From assembly GCA_000993205.1 (NCBI GenBank), contig LBVU01000004.1:91338-124112 (forward strand): a DNA stretch of 32,775 nucleotides. Reading direction: 5' to 3'. Below the pieces are notes generated by a model that saw only the letters and a list, made by a program, of their open reading frames with translations, did no database searches and had not been told where the DNA came from. The translations under genes and the position numbers were made by a program. This document shows, piece by piece, positions 6,805 to 14,991 of the stretch. Origin of the DNA: Candidatus Woesebacteria bacterium GW2011_GWB1_39_10 (lineage in GTDB: Bacteria; Patescibacteriota; Microgenomatia; UBA8517). Each line of letters begins with the position of its first letter. The stretch's first letter is position 1.

Positions 6805-8819
6805 TGGTTATTGTTTAACTTTGCAATCATCTTCCTATTTGCCTCTGCTAGTTGTTCCGGAGTATTAATTCCCTGCCATTCGTCGTCGTTCGGCAAAGTA
6901 TAAGTAGCCATCCTGTCTCCTTGGTCTATAGCAAGTTTAATTAAATCTACCAGATAATATTCTCCATGAGCACTTTTATTAACTTTTTCGATGTTATGGG
7001 AAAACCATTTTTTATCAAAAACATAAAGTCCATCGTTAACTTCATTTATTTTTCTTTCTTCATCGGTTGCATCTTTTTCCTCAACAATTTTTGCAATCAA
7101 TCCGTCGGGTCTACGTATAACACGTCCCAATCCAGTTGGGTTTTCTTTCATTAATGACACAAATGTAAGTTTTCGCTTCCTTTCTGTGTGGATTTCCAAA
7201 ATCTTCTTTATTGTTTCCGGAGTATAAAAAGCGCTATCGTCTCCATTTATTATTAGTAGGGTCTTAGATACTTCAGAAACTATTTTAAACCCGGTTTTAG
7301 CGGCATCAGCCGTTCCACCTTTAGGATTTTTTTGATACGCAATTTTTACGGCGCCCTTAATTCTATTAATTACCAAATTTTTTCTAAACGAAACAACAAC
7401 AGTAATATCTCTTACCCCAGCCTTTCTCAAATTCTCAAGAGTATACGAAACCATTGGACGTCCACAAATTTCATGAATCACCTTTGGATACTGAGATCTC
7501 ATTCTGGTTCCCTTTCCTGCCGCTAGAATCACCGCCGAAACATCGTTTGTTCCATTCAGATAATTTTCAATTTCGACTCTATCACTCCAAGAATGTTCAA
7601 ATCCTTTATATGCCATGCTGGTTTCGTGTCCCTTTCCAAAAAATCCCACCATATCACCTTTTTTTGCAAAAGAAAGCGCATATGCAATCGCTTCACCGCG
7701 AAGTGGAATCCTGACAAAATTTTTACGATCGATTGCCCCGACAGATTTTGCCCCCCTAACCATTTTTAACAAAATATCATTTACGTCTTCGCTCCTCGAG
7801 TCCTCCGCGGTAAATATCGAAAAATCGGCTAATTTAGCTGAAATTTTTCCCATTTTAAATCTTTTTTTTGTATCTCTTTCCCCCGCACAACCAAACACAG
7901 AAATCAACCTTCCTTTATTTTTGCATACTGATCTCAAATAGGTAAGTACTGCCTCCAATGAGTCGGGTGTGTGAGCAAAATCGATAACTATACGAAAATC
8001 TAAATCATTTTTAATTTCTTCTAATCTTCCTTTTGGTAATTCGAAAGATTCTAAAGTTTCCAACGCTTTTTTTCCATCAAAACCAAGTTTTGTTACGGTT
8101 TCAATAGCCGCATCGACATTTAAATTATTAAACTTCCCGGGAAGAGTGTTTGTAGTGGTTTCTATTGGAGCAATTACTTTAGATTTAGCCGAATTAATGA
8201 ATGACATTTTTACTCTCCTATATTCTCTGAAGGTTTTGTGATAATCCAAGTGTTCAGGAGCAATATTGGTCAAAACCCCAATTTCAAAATCAACTCCTGC
8301 AATTCTTTTTTGATCAATTCCGTGTGAACTAACCTCAATAACTGCATACTCACACCAGGCGCCTACCATTTCTTTAAGATATTTATGAAGTGAAATTACA
8401 TCGGGGCTTGTAACATGAAAGCCCGTATCTAATTCACGATCTTCTATTTTTGCCATATTTGAGGAAATCATCCCAACTTTCTTTCCTAAACATGTCAACA
8501 TATGATAAATAAGGTGAACCGTGGTCGTTTTACCTTTAGTTCCTGTAACTCCTATTACTTTTAGCTTCTTTGACGGATTTCCATAAAACTCCGAGGCAAG
8601 TTCTCCCAATTTCTCACGAGAATCCGGAACCTGGACATAGCGAGTACTTAAGCGAGCAAAACGAGTCGAAGGATTTTCTCCAAAAATTTGCGTGGCTCCC
8701 TTTTTTAAAGCTTCTTCAATATGGTCGTGTCCATCGGTAGTCAAACCCTTAATTGCTACAAAAACCATGCCTGGTTTAACCTTCCGAGAATCATCTGTGA
8801 TACCAATTATTTTCCCCAT
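6801..8819 (-). CDS. murE-glmU(N): MurE ligase fused to a GlmU-like N-acetylglucosamine-1-phosphate uridyltransferase domain
   Basis: Residues 1-425 are MurE, which adds the third stem-peptide residue to UDP-MurNAc-L-Ala-D-Glu. Evidence is DDSRKVKPG (9-17), P-loop GTKGKTTT (93-100), SSHGIDQKR, NIAPEHLDYH, Lys204 at the carbamylated-Lys position, FAHTPDS and GKGHET. MurE is usually near 490 residues; part of the central domain after residue 205 is missing. The DNPR substrate motif reads EDSR (339-342), keeping only the Arg. Residues from 427 are a GlmU N-terminal domain: VILAAGKGTRM (430-440), PKVIHEICGRPM, GGTADA, INGDD, NDGLYVF. It forms UDP-GlcNAc from UTP and GlcNAc-1-P. The left-handed beta-helix acetyltransferase half of GlmU is absent. 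A segment NPSTRFARLSTRY (49-61) looks repeat-derived. The stop overlaps murC-murB by 4 bp. A TATAAT box lies 9 nt before the ATG. Confidence 0.93.
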   Translation of the reverse strand: MGKIIGITDDSRKVKPGMVFVAIKGLTTDGHDHIEEALKKGATQIFGENPSTRFARLSTRYVQVPDSREKLGELASEFYGNPSKKLKVIGVTGTKGKTTTVHLIYHMLTCLGKKVGMISSNMAKIEDRELDTGFHVTSPDVISLHKYLKEMVGAWCEYAVIEVSSHGIDQKRIAGVDFEIGVLTNIAPEHLDYHKTFREYRRVKMSFINSAKSKVIAPIETTTNTLPGKFNNLNVDAAIETVTKLGFDGKKALETLESFELPKGRLEEIKNDLDFRIVIDFAHTPDSLEAVLTYLRSVCKNKGRLISVFGCAGERDTKKRFKMGKISAKLADFSIFTAEDSRSEDVNDILLKMVRGAKSVGAIDRKNFVRIPLRGEAIAYALSFAKKGDMVGFFGKGHETSMAYKGFEHSWSDRVEIENYLNGTNDVSAVILAAGKGTRMRSQYPKVIHEICGRPMVSYTLENLRKAGVRDITVVVSFRKNLVINRIKGAVKIAYQKNPKGGTADAAKTGFKIVSEVSKTLLIINGDDSAFYTPETIKKILEIHTERKRKLTFVSLMKENPTGLGRVIRRPDGLIAKIVEEKDATDEERKINEVNDGLYVFDKKWFSHNIEKVNKSAHGEYYLVDLIKLAIDQGDRMATYTLPNDDEWQGINTPEQLAEANRKMIAKLNNNQ
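8636..8675. repeat. Probable repeat insertion encoding NPSTRFARLSTRY in MurE
   Basis: The minus strand begins TCCTTCGACTCG and continues with several GCTCG/CTCG steps. The encoded residues 49-61 sit between two normal MurE segments (GATQIFGE and QVPDSREKLG) and are more basic and less conserved than expected. The opening TCCTTCG resembles the start of the element at 16453-16475 on the same strand. I recall PSTRFAR-type peptides as translations of common small repeats in Patescibacteria genomes. That link rests on memory, not on a search. Confidence 0.45.
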
Positions 8820-8828
8820 TCGTGGTAT

Positions 8829-8834
8829 ATTATA
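8829..8834 (-). promoter_or_regulatory. Candidate -10 box before murE-glmU(N)
   Basis: TATAAT on the minus strand ends 9 nt before the ATG at 8819, so a transcript would begin at or within about 3 nt of the start codon. It lies inside a 15-base imperfect palindrome (TGGTATA, T, TATACCA). There is no convincing -35 hexamer. It would allow murE-glmU(N) and the genes after it to be expressed apart from glmS. Confidence 0.45.
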
Positions 8835-8869
8835 CCAAATACGAGGCCAGAGAGTTTGGTCCCTGAAGA

Positions 8870-10642
8870 TTACTTAACTGTCACACTCTTTGCCAAATTG
8901 CGGGGCTTGTCTACATCTAGTCTTTTTTTTATCGTCAAAAAATAGGCCAAAAGTTGACCCGCTACAATGTTTGGAATAATTGTAGCAACTCCTGCATCTT
9001 TAACCGGAATATAATAATCAAAAACTTCGTGGGGCTTAAACGAAATACCTATTACAAATCCACCGCGCGCTTTCATTTCCATTGCCCCCGCGAGATTTGC
9101 GCCATATGTTTCATCGTTTGGCAAAAAGGCAATACAAGGCGTCCCTTTTGCAACCAATGCCAACGGTCCATGTTTAAGCTCCCCCGCAGCTAACCCCTCT
9201 GCATGAATGTAAGATATTTCCTTAATTTTCATTGCTGTTTCAAGAGCTGTTGGGTAAGAAAGACCGCGTCCGATTACATAGATGTTTTTACTATCAATAA
9301 TAATACCAGCCAATTTTTTAATGTTTTTGATGCTTTTATCTGAAAGAGTTTTTTTGACCGAATCGACCGCATCCATTAAAACTTTTTTACCTTTCCTAAC
9401 TCCACCGTCCAGTGAAAAGGAAAGTAAAACTAGATGAGCTATCATGCCGGTGAGCGCTTTTGTCGAAGCAACTGATTTTTCGGGACCGGCACTTATTAGC
9501 ATTTTTTCATCAGACATCCTGTAAAGGGATGACCCTAAAACGTTAACAAGAGAAACAATCTTAGCTCCTTGTTCCCTGGCTTTTTTCATTGATTCAAGAA
9601 TGTCTATAGTCTCTCCTGACTGAGAGATGGGTATAACCAAACTATCTATATTTAAAAAGTCCAAGTGATATCCAAATTCACTTCCAATTGCAAAATTTAT
9701 GTGGCGTTTTGCAACTTTAGAAAATAAATACGTTCCGGCCATCGCGGCATACGAAGCCGAACCACATCCAACTAAATATGAGCCACGAGACTTTTTGATT
9801 AATTTTGCAACTTTTTCCATTAAACCCGAACCGGTCGAAGCAATTTCCGACAATATTCTTGGTTGTTCATATATTTCTTTAAGCATAAAATTTGGAAATT
9901 TACCTTTTTCTCCTTGGTCTACATTCCAATTAAGCTTTTGTTTTCTAAATTTTACAATTTTGCCGGTTTTTACATTTGAAACTCTTACCTTATTTTTTTC
10001 CAAAATCGCCATTTCATTGTCTTCCAAGAAATAAACATCTTTTGTGAAAGGTCGTAATGCTGAAGCGTCACTTGCCAAAAAATTCTCACCCCTTCCAAAA
10101 CCTACAACAAGAGGAGAACCGTTTCGTATCGCAACAATTTGCTTTTCATTTTGTTTAATAGCAATTATTGCATTAAGCCCGGTCATTAAATTGAATGCTT
10201 TTTTGACTGATTCGGAAAAGATCAATTTTTTATTGAAGTCTTCGACCAAGTGTGAGATAACTTCCGTGTCCGTTTCCGATATAAACTTATGGTCTTTTTG
10301 GATTAATTTCTTTTTAAAATCTTCATAATTTTCAAAAATCCCATTATGAATTACTGAAATATTTCCCGTGCAGTCCGAGTGGGGATGTGAATTTGTATCT
10401 GTTACGCCGCCATGTGTCGCCCATCTTGTGTGCCCGATTGCAATATTCCCATCGGGCAGATCGTCAACATTATTGTTTCCTATTTTCCCCGCAGCCTTTT
10501 TTATAAAAATTTTTAATTTGGTCTCCGAGACAACTGCAACACCCCATGAGTCATAACCGCGGTACTCCAGATTTTTTAACCCATCGAAAACCAACTTTGC
10601 AGAAGCGGTCCGCGATCCAATATAACCAAAAATTCCGCACAT
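8870..10642 (-). CDS. glmS: Glutamine--fructose-6-phosphate aminotransferase (isomerizing)
   Basis: GlmS converts fructose-6-phosphate and glutamine to glucosamine-6-phosphate, the entry to UDP-GlcNAc. The 590-residue protein starts MCGIFGYIG, so removal of Met exposes the catalytic Cys of the N-terminal glutaminase domain; HTRWATHG, HNGIFENY and SETDTEV follow. Two SIS isomerase domains come next (GCGSASYAA, SQSGETIDIL, STKALTG, then GRGLSYPTALE, EGLAAGELKHGPLAL). It ends with the family's C-terminal tail DKPRNLAKSVTVK, whose Lys is the fructose-6-P Schiff-base residue. The ATG lies 1 bp after the yvcK stop. Position next to yvcK and upstream of a GlmU-type domain ties it to wall precursor supply. 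No glmS ribozyme could sit in so short a gap. Confidence 0.97.
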   Translation of the reverse strand: MCGIFGYIGSRTASAKLVFDGLKNLEYRGYDSWGVAVVSETKLKIFIKKAAGKIGNNNVDDLPDGNIAIGHTRWATHGGVTDTNSHPHSDCTGNISVIHNGIFENYEDFKKKLIQKDHKFISETDTEVISHLVEDFNKKLIFSESVKKAFNLMTGLNAIIAIKQNEKQIVAIRNGSPLVVGFGRGENFLASDASALRPFTKDVYFLEDNEMAILEKNKVRVSNVKTGKIVKFRKQKLNWNVDQGEKGKFPNFMLKEIYEQPRILSEIASTGSGLMEKVAKLIKKSRGSYLVGCGSASYAAMAGTYLFSKVAKRHINFAIGSEFGYHLDFLNIDSLVIPISQSGETIDILESMKKAREQGAKIVSLVNVLGSSLYRMSDEKMLISAGPEKSVASTKALTGMIAHLVLLSFSLDGGVRKGKKVLMDAVDSVKKTLSDKSIKNIKKLAGIIIDSKNIYVIGRGLSYPTALETAMKIKEISYIHAEGLAAGELKHGPLALVAKGTPCIAFLPNDETYGANLAGAMEMKARGGFVIGISFKPHEVFDYYIPVKDAGVATIIPNIVAGQLLAYFLTIKKRLDVDKPRNLAKSVTVK

Positions 10643-10643
10643 T

Positions 10644-11663
10644 TTATCGTTTCTCTAAAATACTGATAGCAAGTTTTTCTGAATCATGGCGAAGAAGATG
10701 TGCGGTCTTGAGGTATTCCCACAATTTTGTTTTGATTATTTTTACATTTGGAGCGATCTTTTTACATGCTGGCTCATCAAGTTTAACAGCCTTTTTCTTT
10801 TCACCTTCATAAACTTTTACAATTTCTCTGCCAAAACTACCGCCATTGGCAACTAAATAATCCAAACGCTTTGGGTTACCAAGGTAAAAAATAAACGCCT
10901 TTACAAAATCTGAAGCTTTAAAATAATCTGTTTCTCCCTCTTTTTCAATTAAATTTAAAACAAAATAAACTTTTGCACGGCTTTTCCGGATTGCCTCGGG
11001 AACTCCGGCTATAAGTAAATGAGGCAAAACACTTGTGTATAAATCCCCAGGCGCAAAAATTATTTTGTCTGCGTGCTGAATTGCCTCAATTACCCGGGGA
11101 TTACTGTCTGCATGTGTACCAAAATATATGCGCATAATCCGATCCTTCGGATCAAATCCGTCTTGTTCCCGACGGGTATCAATATTTGTTTCTCCGTCAA
11201 TTTCCTTTCCCTTTTTGGTAACTGCAACTAAATTTAGATCTGTTAATGTAGCGGGAAGTACTTGCCCACGTATCCTGAAAAGAGCCCGCTCCGCATCAGT
11301 ACCCCTATCCTGACCATGAAATATGTGATCGAGTCTAACTCCAATCAAATTACCGAGTGAGTGCCCTTTTAAAGGGCCCACAACCTCTTTTAACCTATCA
11401 TCAAACAATCTTTGAGCAACCCTTTGCTGTTCGTCATCTTCCATTAGAGCCAATAGACAAGCTCTAATATCGCCAGGGGGCAAAACTCCAAGTTCACTTC
11501 TCAATACTCCGCTGCTCCCTCCGCTGTCCCAGGTCCCGACAACGGCTGTGATTAATGATGTGTCATTAAATTTTTTAAGACCGTTGAGTAGTTGAAAATG
11601 TCCGGTCTTTCCGCCAAAGGTAACTATTTTTTGATAAAATTTGAGAGTCTTACCTAACATCAT
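10644..11663 (-). CDS. yvcK: YvcK/CofD-like protein (divergent gluconeogenesis factor family)
   Basis: YvcK family proteins are Rossmann-like UDP-sugar-binding proteins needed for wall synthesis on gluconeogenic carbon; in Bacillus and Listeria they act on wall precursor supply, and a GlmS link is described there. The 339 residues keep the core LRSELGVLPPGDIRACLLAL (about 54-73), GHSLGNL and FAPGDLYTSVLPHLL. Two glycine motifs differ from the common form: VTFGGKTGHFQLL (14-26) instead of a GGGTG loop, and GTWDSGGSSG (43-52) instead of VADDGGSSG. This suggests a separate subfamily. The enzymes of the related CofD family transfer phospholactate, but there is no sign here of F420 synthesis. Two Met codons, at 11663 and 11660, are possible starts. 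The start overlaps the murA end by 14 bp and the stop is 1 bp before glmS, which fits a precursor-control role. Confidence 0.87.
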   Translation of the reverse strand: MMLGKTLKFYQKIVTFGGKTGHFQLLNGLKKFNDTSLITAVVGTWDSGGSSGVLRSELGVLPPGDIRACLLALMEDDEQQRVAQRLFDDRLKEVVGPLKGHSLGNLIGVRLDHIFHGQDRGTDAERALFRIRGQVLPATLTDLNLVAVTKKGKEIDGETNIDTRREQDGFDPKDRIMRIYFGTHADSNPRVIEAIQHADKIIFAPGDLYTSVLPHLLIAGVPEAIRKSRAKVYFVLNLIEKEGETDYFKASDFVKAFIFYLGNPKRLDYLVANGGSFGREIVKVYEGEKKKAVKLDEPACKKIAPNVKIIKTKLWEYLKTAHLLRHDSEKLAISILEKR

Positions 11664-12912
11664 ATTTTGTAACGATCTCTGCCCCCAAACTTTTCAGTCT
11701 TTCGTCAATTTTTTCGTACCCTCTCTGGACCACTTCTATATTTTCTATTTCACTTCTTCCGTCTGCTACAAGAGCTGCAAGTATTACAGAAATTCCCGCC
11801 CTAATATCTTTACAAAAAAGTCTATCACTCATAAGACGCGTCGGACCACTAACAATAACTCTATGCGGGTCCGCAATAAAAATATTCGCCCCCATTGAAA
11901 TAAGGTCATCCACAAAAAACATCCTCCACTCATACATGAAGTCGTGGCAAAGAACTGTTCCTTGAGTCTGAGTTGCCAAAACAATGAACGGACTCATTAA
12001 GTCTGTAGGAAACCCTGGCCAAGGTTGAGCTTTAAATTTCTTTCTGTTGGCTATTAATTTTGAAGGGAAAACTTCGATGCTGTTTTTTGAAAGTTCATAT
12101 TTAACTCCCATGTTTGAAAGATTAATAAGAGCCATTTTATAGTCTTTATGAATAAAATCGTCAATTTTTATGTGTCCTCCGGTAATTGCTGAGGCAATCA
12201 TAAAAGTTCCCCCTTCTATATGATCCGGCATAACCCTATATTCAGTTCCTTTTAGTTTTCCACCGGAAATTGTAAGTGTACCGAGCCCTAATCCTGTTAT
12301 TTTTGCTCCCATTTTATTGAGGAAGTTGCCTAAATCAGTAACGTGCGGCTCTGTGGCCGAGTTCTCAATCACCGTAATTTCGCTTGAGCAAGTGGCCATC
12401 ATCAAAGCCATTTCGGTAGCCGTAACCGACGCCTCTTCCAAAAATATTGTGCCTGATTTTTTCTTGTCCCAAGTTAAAAAGAACCTGCCGTCTCGCCGGA
12501 CCATCTCCACCCCCATTTTTTGCATCATCGAAAAATGGGTATCTAGGAACCTGTCGCCTATCTGGTCTCCACCCGGCGGAGTGACCACGGCTTTGCCGAA
12601 TTTGACCAAGAGTGGTGCGGCAAGTACTACTGAAGCTCTAAATTTTGCGGAAAGATCGGGATCAAGATCGAAAGAACTTAAACCTCTGGGGTCAATTGTA
12701 ACTGCGTGACTTTCTTGCGTAACCTTAGCACCGAGGCTCTCGATCAATTTTAACATAACGGCTACGTCAGAAATATCAGGCACATTTGTAAGGGTAGATG
12801 GAGAATCTGCAAGAAGTGTTGCCGGAATCAGTTTTAAGGCCGAGTTTTTATTGCCCGAAAGATTGATTCTACCCTCAAGCTTCCTGCCTCCGGTGACCAA
12901 AAGTTTCGACAT
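11650..12912 (-). CDS. murA: UDP-N-acetylglucosamine 1-carboxyvinyltransferase with Asp at the fosfomycin-target position
   Basis: MurA transfers enolpyruvate from PEP to UDP-GlcNAc, the committed step to UDP-MurNAc. The 420 residues have the EPSP-synthase fold motifs: LSGNKNSALKLIPATLL near the N-terminus (Lys22-Asn23 equivalents), FRASVVLAAPLL, the active-site loop TPPGGDQIGDR, HIEGGTFMIASA, PWPGFPTDL and KIDERLKSLGA. In the active loop the usual Cys (Cys115 in E. coli) is Asp116, codon 12565-12567. Asp variants occur in Mycobacterium, Chlamydia and Borrelia; they stay active and are not alkylated by fosfomycin. The gene has a TATACT box 8 nt before its ATG and follows ftsI by 32 bp, so an internal promoter is likely. 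Confidence 0.96.
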   Translation of the reverse strand: MSKLLVTGGRKLEGRINLSGNKNSALKLIPATLLADSPSTLTNVPDISDVAVMLKLIESLGAKVTQESHAVTIDPRGLSSFDLDPDLSAKFRASVVLAAPLLVKFGKAVVTPPGGDQIGDRFLDTHFSMMQKMGVEMVRRDGRFFLTWDKKKSGTIFLEEASVTATEMALMMATCSSEITVIENSATEPHVTDLGNFLNKMGAKITGLGLGTLTISGGKLKGTEYRVMPDHIEGGTFMIASAITGGHIKIDDFIHKDYKMALINLSNMGVKYELSKNSIEVFPSKLIANRKKFKAQPWPGFPTDLMSPFIVLATQTQGTVLCHDFMYEWRMFFVDDLISMGANIFIADPHRVIVSGPTRLMSDRLFCKDIRAGISVILAALVADGRSEIENIEVVQRGYEKIDERLKSLGAEIVTKYDVR

Positions 12913-12920
12913 TCGTTGTA

Positions 12921-12926
12921 AGTATA
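12921..12926 (-). promoter_or_regulatory. Candidate -10 box before murA
   Basis: TATACT on the minus strand, 8 nt before the murA ATG and inside the 32-bp ftsI-murA gap. The spacing predicts a leaderless or nearly leaderless mRNA. No clear -35 or Shine-Dalgarno sequence is visible. Confidence 0.4.
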
Positions 12927-12944
12927 CTACAAATGATCAAAAAA

Positions 12945-14648
12945 TCAGATGTTGGGCTCGATTCCTAAATACGGAAAAAGGTCCTTTGCAACCGAGTACC
13001 ACAATGGGGCTGCGGTTTCAGCAGCCCATGGCGAACTTTGAGGTGATTTTAACGTCACAAGCATTACAAATTTGGGCTTGTCTGCCGGAGCAAAACCGAT
13101 GAATGAATGATTTGTGTTTGTGGAATCGTAATGACCTTCAACTGGAATTTGAGCTGTACCCGTTTTACCAGCGACTTTAAAACCTGGTATTTTTGCCCAT
13201 TTTGCTTCCCCTTTATCTGCCGCCGCAACCATCATCTGAGTAACTTCGGTGGCTGCTGCCGAACTTACAACCCTCTTTGAAGGCTCAGATTTAATCTTTT
13301 CCTCCCACCCTTCTCCTCTTACACTTTTAACAACCCTGGGTCTCTCTAAATATCCGCCATTTGCTATTGCTGAAACAGCGCGAATCATCTGAATCCCGGT
13401 CACCGCAATTCCCTGACCAAAGCTGGCCGTTGCCAAATCTACCATACTCCATTCCCCCTTTTTTCTAATTGATGGTGCGCTCTCACCCTGTAAATCTACC
13501 CCCGTAAGTTGTCCTATACCAAAACTGTCCAGATAATTATACAGTCGGTCCGCTCCAAGCTTCTGACCTACAAAAACCATTCCAACATTATCGGAATCAA
13601 CTATCACATCCGTCATCGTAATATTTGGATGGTATACATTGTTCCATGTTTTTATAAAATACTTATCGAGCTTCAACGGCTCCGAACAAATATCGCATTC
13701 TGTATTGGGTTTAATCACTCCCGCGTCAAGACCTGAGGCCATAACGAGAACCTTCATAATAGAACCTGGTTCAAAGGAGTCTGAAATTACGGGATTTTTA
13801 AAAAAAGAGTTTCCGTACTCACTATAGTTGCCGGGGTCATAAGATGGATAACTGGCCATAGCTAATATTTCACCCGTTCTCGGATCTTCAATTGTAATAG
13901 AACCTCCCAACGCTCCATATTTTTCTATTCCGTCTTTTAATTTCGTTTCCGCTAAAATTTGTACTCTTTTGTCTATACTCGTAATCAAATCGATTCCACC
14001 GATTGCTGAAACACTTTTACCGGGATTAAGAAGAATGGGTGATCCTTGAGCGTCTTTTTCCCGACCTAAAAAACCAGGTTTGCCACTTAGCGGTAAATTG
14101 TAATATCCTTCTAAGCCAAAATAGCCAATATCTAGACCCTTTTCGTCTTTACCGACAAATCCCAAAAGTTGAGCGGCCGATGAAGCCTCAGGATAATATC
14201 TTGCCTCCTGGTTATCAAAATTAATTCCTTTTATTCCCAATGCCTCAATATTTTTTTTAGTTTCGTTGTCTACTTTTTGTTTTAAAGGAACATATGCCTC
14301 TTTTTTGCTTAGAAGGTTTGACAAGCGAGACTCATCATCATTTAAAAGGGTTGCAAGCCTGACCGAAACTTCGGAAACCTTTGCCTTTAACTCATTGGTG
14401 TTTGCATAGACAAGCCAAGCATCAGTGCGCAATGCCCAATAGCTGCCGTCACTGGCTAATATATTTCCTCTTGTTGCATTCATAATTTGGGAGGAATTAT
14501 ATTGACCTTTTGCCTTTTCAGACAAATCAACCCTTCTTATTATTTGCCAGTAGATTAACCTAAGAATTAGACCTATAAAAAGAAGTAAATAAATTAAAGA
14601 AAACGCTTTAAGTCTCCATTCCGGTTTAATATTTTTTCTGCCACGCAT
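12945..14648 (-). CDS. ftsI: FtsI-type class B penicillin-binding protein (septal transpeptidase)
   Basis: This D,D-transpeptidase crosslinks septal peptidoglycan on the outer face of the membrane. The 567 residues start with a short basic cytoplasmic tail, one transmembrane helix (about 14-37), a class B dimerisation domain (ATRGNILASDG, then YYPEASSAAQLLGFVG) and a transpeptidase domain. All three catalytic motifs are present: SIMK (296-299), SDN (352-354) and KTG (495-497). It belongs to the FtsI/SpoVD/PBP2 group; the dcw position after an FtsL-like gene favours FtsI. A Shine-Dalgarno GGAGG lies 10 nt upstream of the ATG, one of the few strong ones here. Confidence 0.94.
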   Translation of the reverse strand: MRGRKNIKPEWRLKAFSLIYLLLFIGLILRLIYWQIIRRVDLSEKAKGQYNSSQIMNATRGNILASDGSYWALRTDAWLVYANTNELKAKVSEVSVRLATLLNDDESRLSNLLSKKEAYVPLKQKVDNETKKNIEALGIKGINFDNQEARYYPEASSAAQLLGFVGKDEKGLDIGYFGLEGYYNLPLSGKPGFLGREKDAQGSPILLNPGKSVSAIGGIDLITSIDKRVQILAETKLKDGIEKYGALGGSITIEDPRTGEILAMASYPSYDPGNYSEYGNSFFKNPVISDSFEPGSIMKVLVMASGLDAGVIKPNTECDICSEPLKLDKYFIKTWNNVYHPNITMTDVIVDSDNVGMVFVGQKLGADRLYNYLDSFGIGQLTGVDLQGESAPSIRKKGEWSMVDLATASFGQGIAVTGIQMIRAVSAIANGGYLERPRVVKSVRGEGWEEKIKSEPSKRVVSSAAATEVTQMMVAAADKGEAKWAKIPGFKVAGKTGTAQIPVEGHYDSTNTNHSFIGFAPADKPKFVMLVTLKSPQSSPWAAETAAPLWYSVAKDLFPYLGIEPNI

Positions 14649-14658
14649 TCTTTTTTAT

Positions 14659-14663
14659 CCTCC
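14659..14663 (-). promoter_or_regulatory. Shine-Dalgarno sequence of ftsI
   Basis: GGAGG on the minus strand, 10 nt before the ATG at 14648. It fixes the ftsI start and shows that the organism still uses Shine-Dalgarno initiation inside operons, in contrast to the -10-next-to-ATG pattern at several other genes. Confidence 0.65.
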
Positions 14664-14667
14664 AATT

Positions 14668-14991
14668 TCAGGGAAGTTTGGCAACCGGTAAAATTTGAGA
14701 TATATAAACCAAGTTTTCAGGTTTTGTAAAACCCAGCTCTTTGCTCTTTTGTTGAAGCTCACGACTCGACAAGGTTTTTACTAACATTTCTTCAATATCC
14801 CGCCTATCCTCCACAAGTTTGTTCTCGATTTTTTCAAGCGAGGCGATTTCCATCCCGCTTGTGGCTGTTTCTATTGTCATTGCAATCGAACCAATAGCTA
14901 AAACACCGCAAAAACCGGCAAGAAAATAATTTTTAAAAGGTACTCCTTTTTTGACTTGTTTCTTATGTATCTTCCCAATCATACCAATCAT
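14668..14991 (-). CDS. FtsL-like small division protein
   Basis: This 107-residue protein has a basic N-terminus (KIHKKQVKKGVPFK), one transmembrane helix (about 24-43) and a charged segment that could form a short coiled coil (about 50-82). That layout and the place between rsmH and ftsI match FtsL/DivIC-type proteins, which recruit FtsI and FtsW to the septum through their extracellular coiled coil. Sequence conservation in this family is low, so the call rests on topology and gene order. The start overlaps the rsmH stop by 4 bp and the stop is 19 bp before ftsI. I leave the gene symbol empty because no diagnostic residue can be named. Confidence 0.7.
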   Translation of the reverse strand: MIGMIGKIHKKQVKKGVPFKNYFLAGFCGVLAIGSIAMTIETATSGMEIASLEKIENKLVEDRRDIEEMLVKTLSSRELQQKSKELGFTKPENLVYISQILPVAKLP

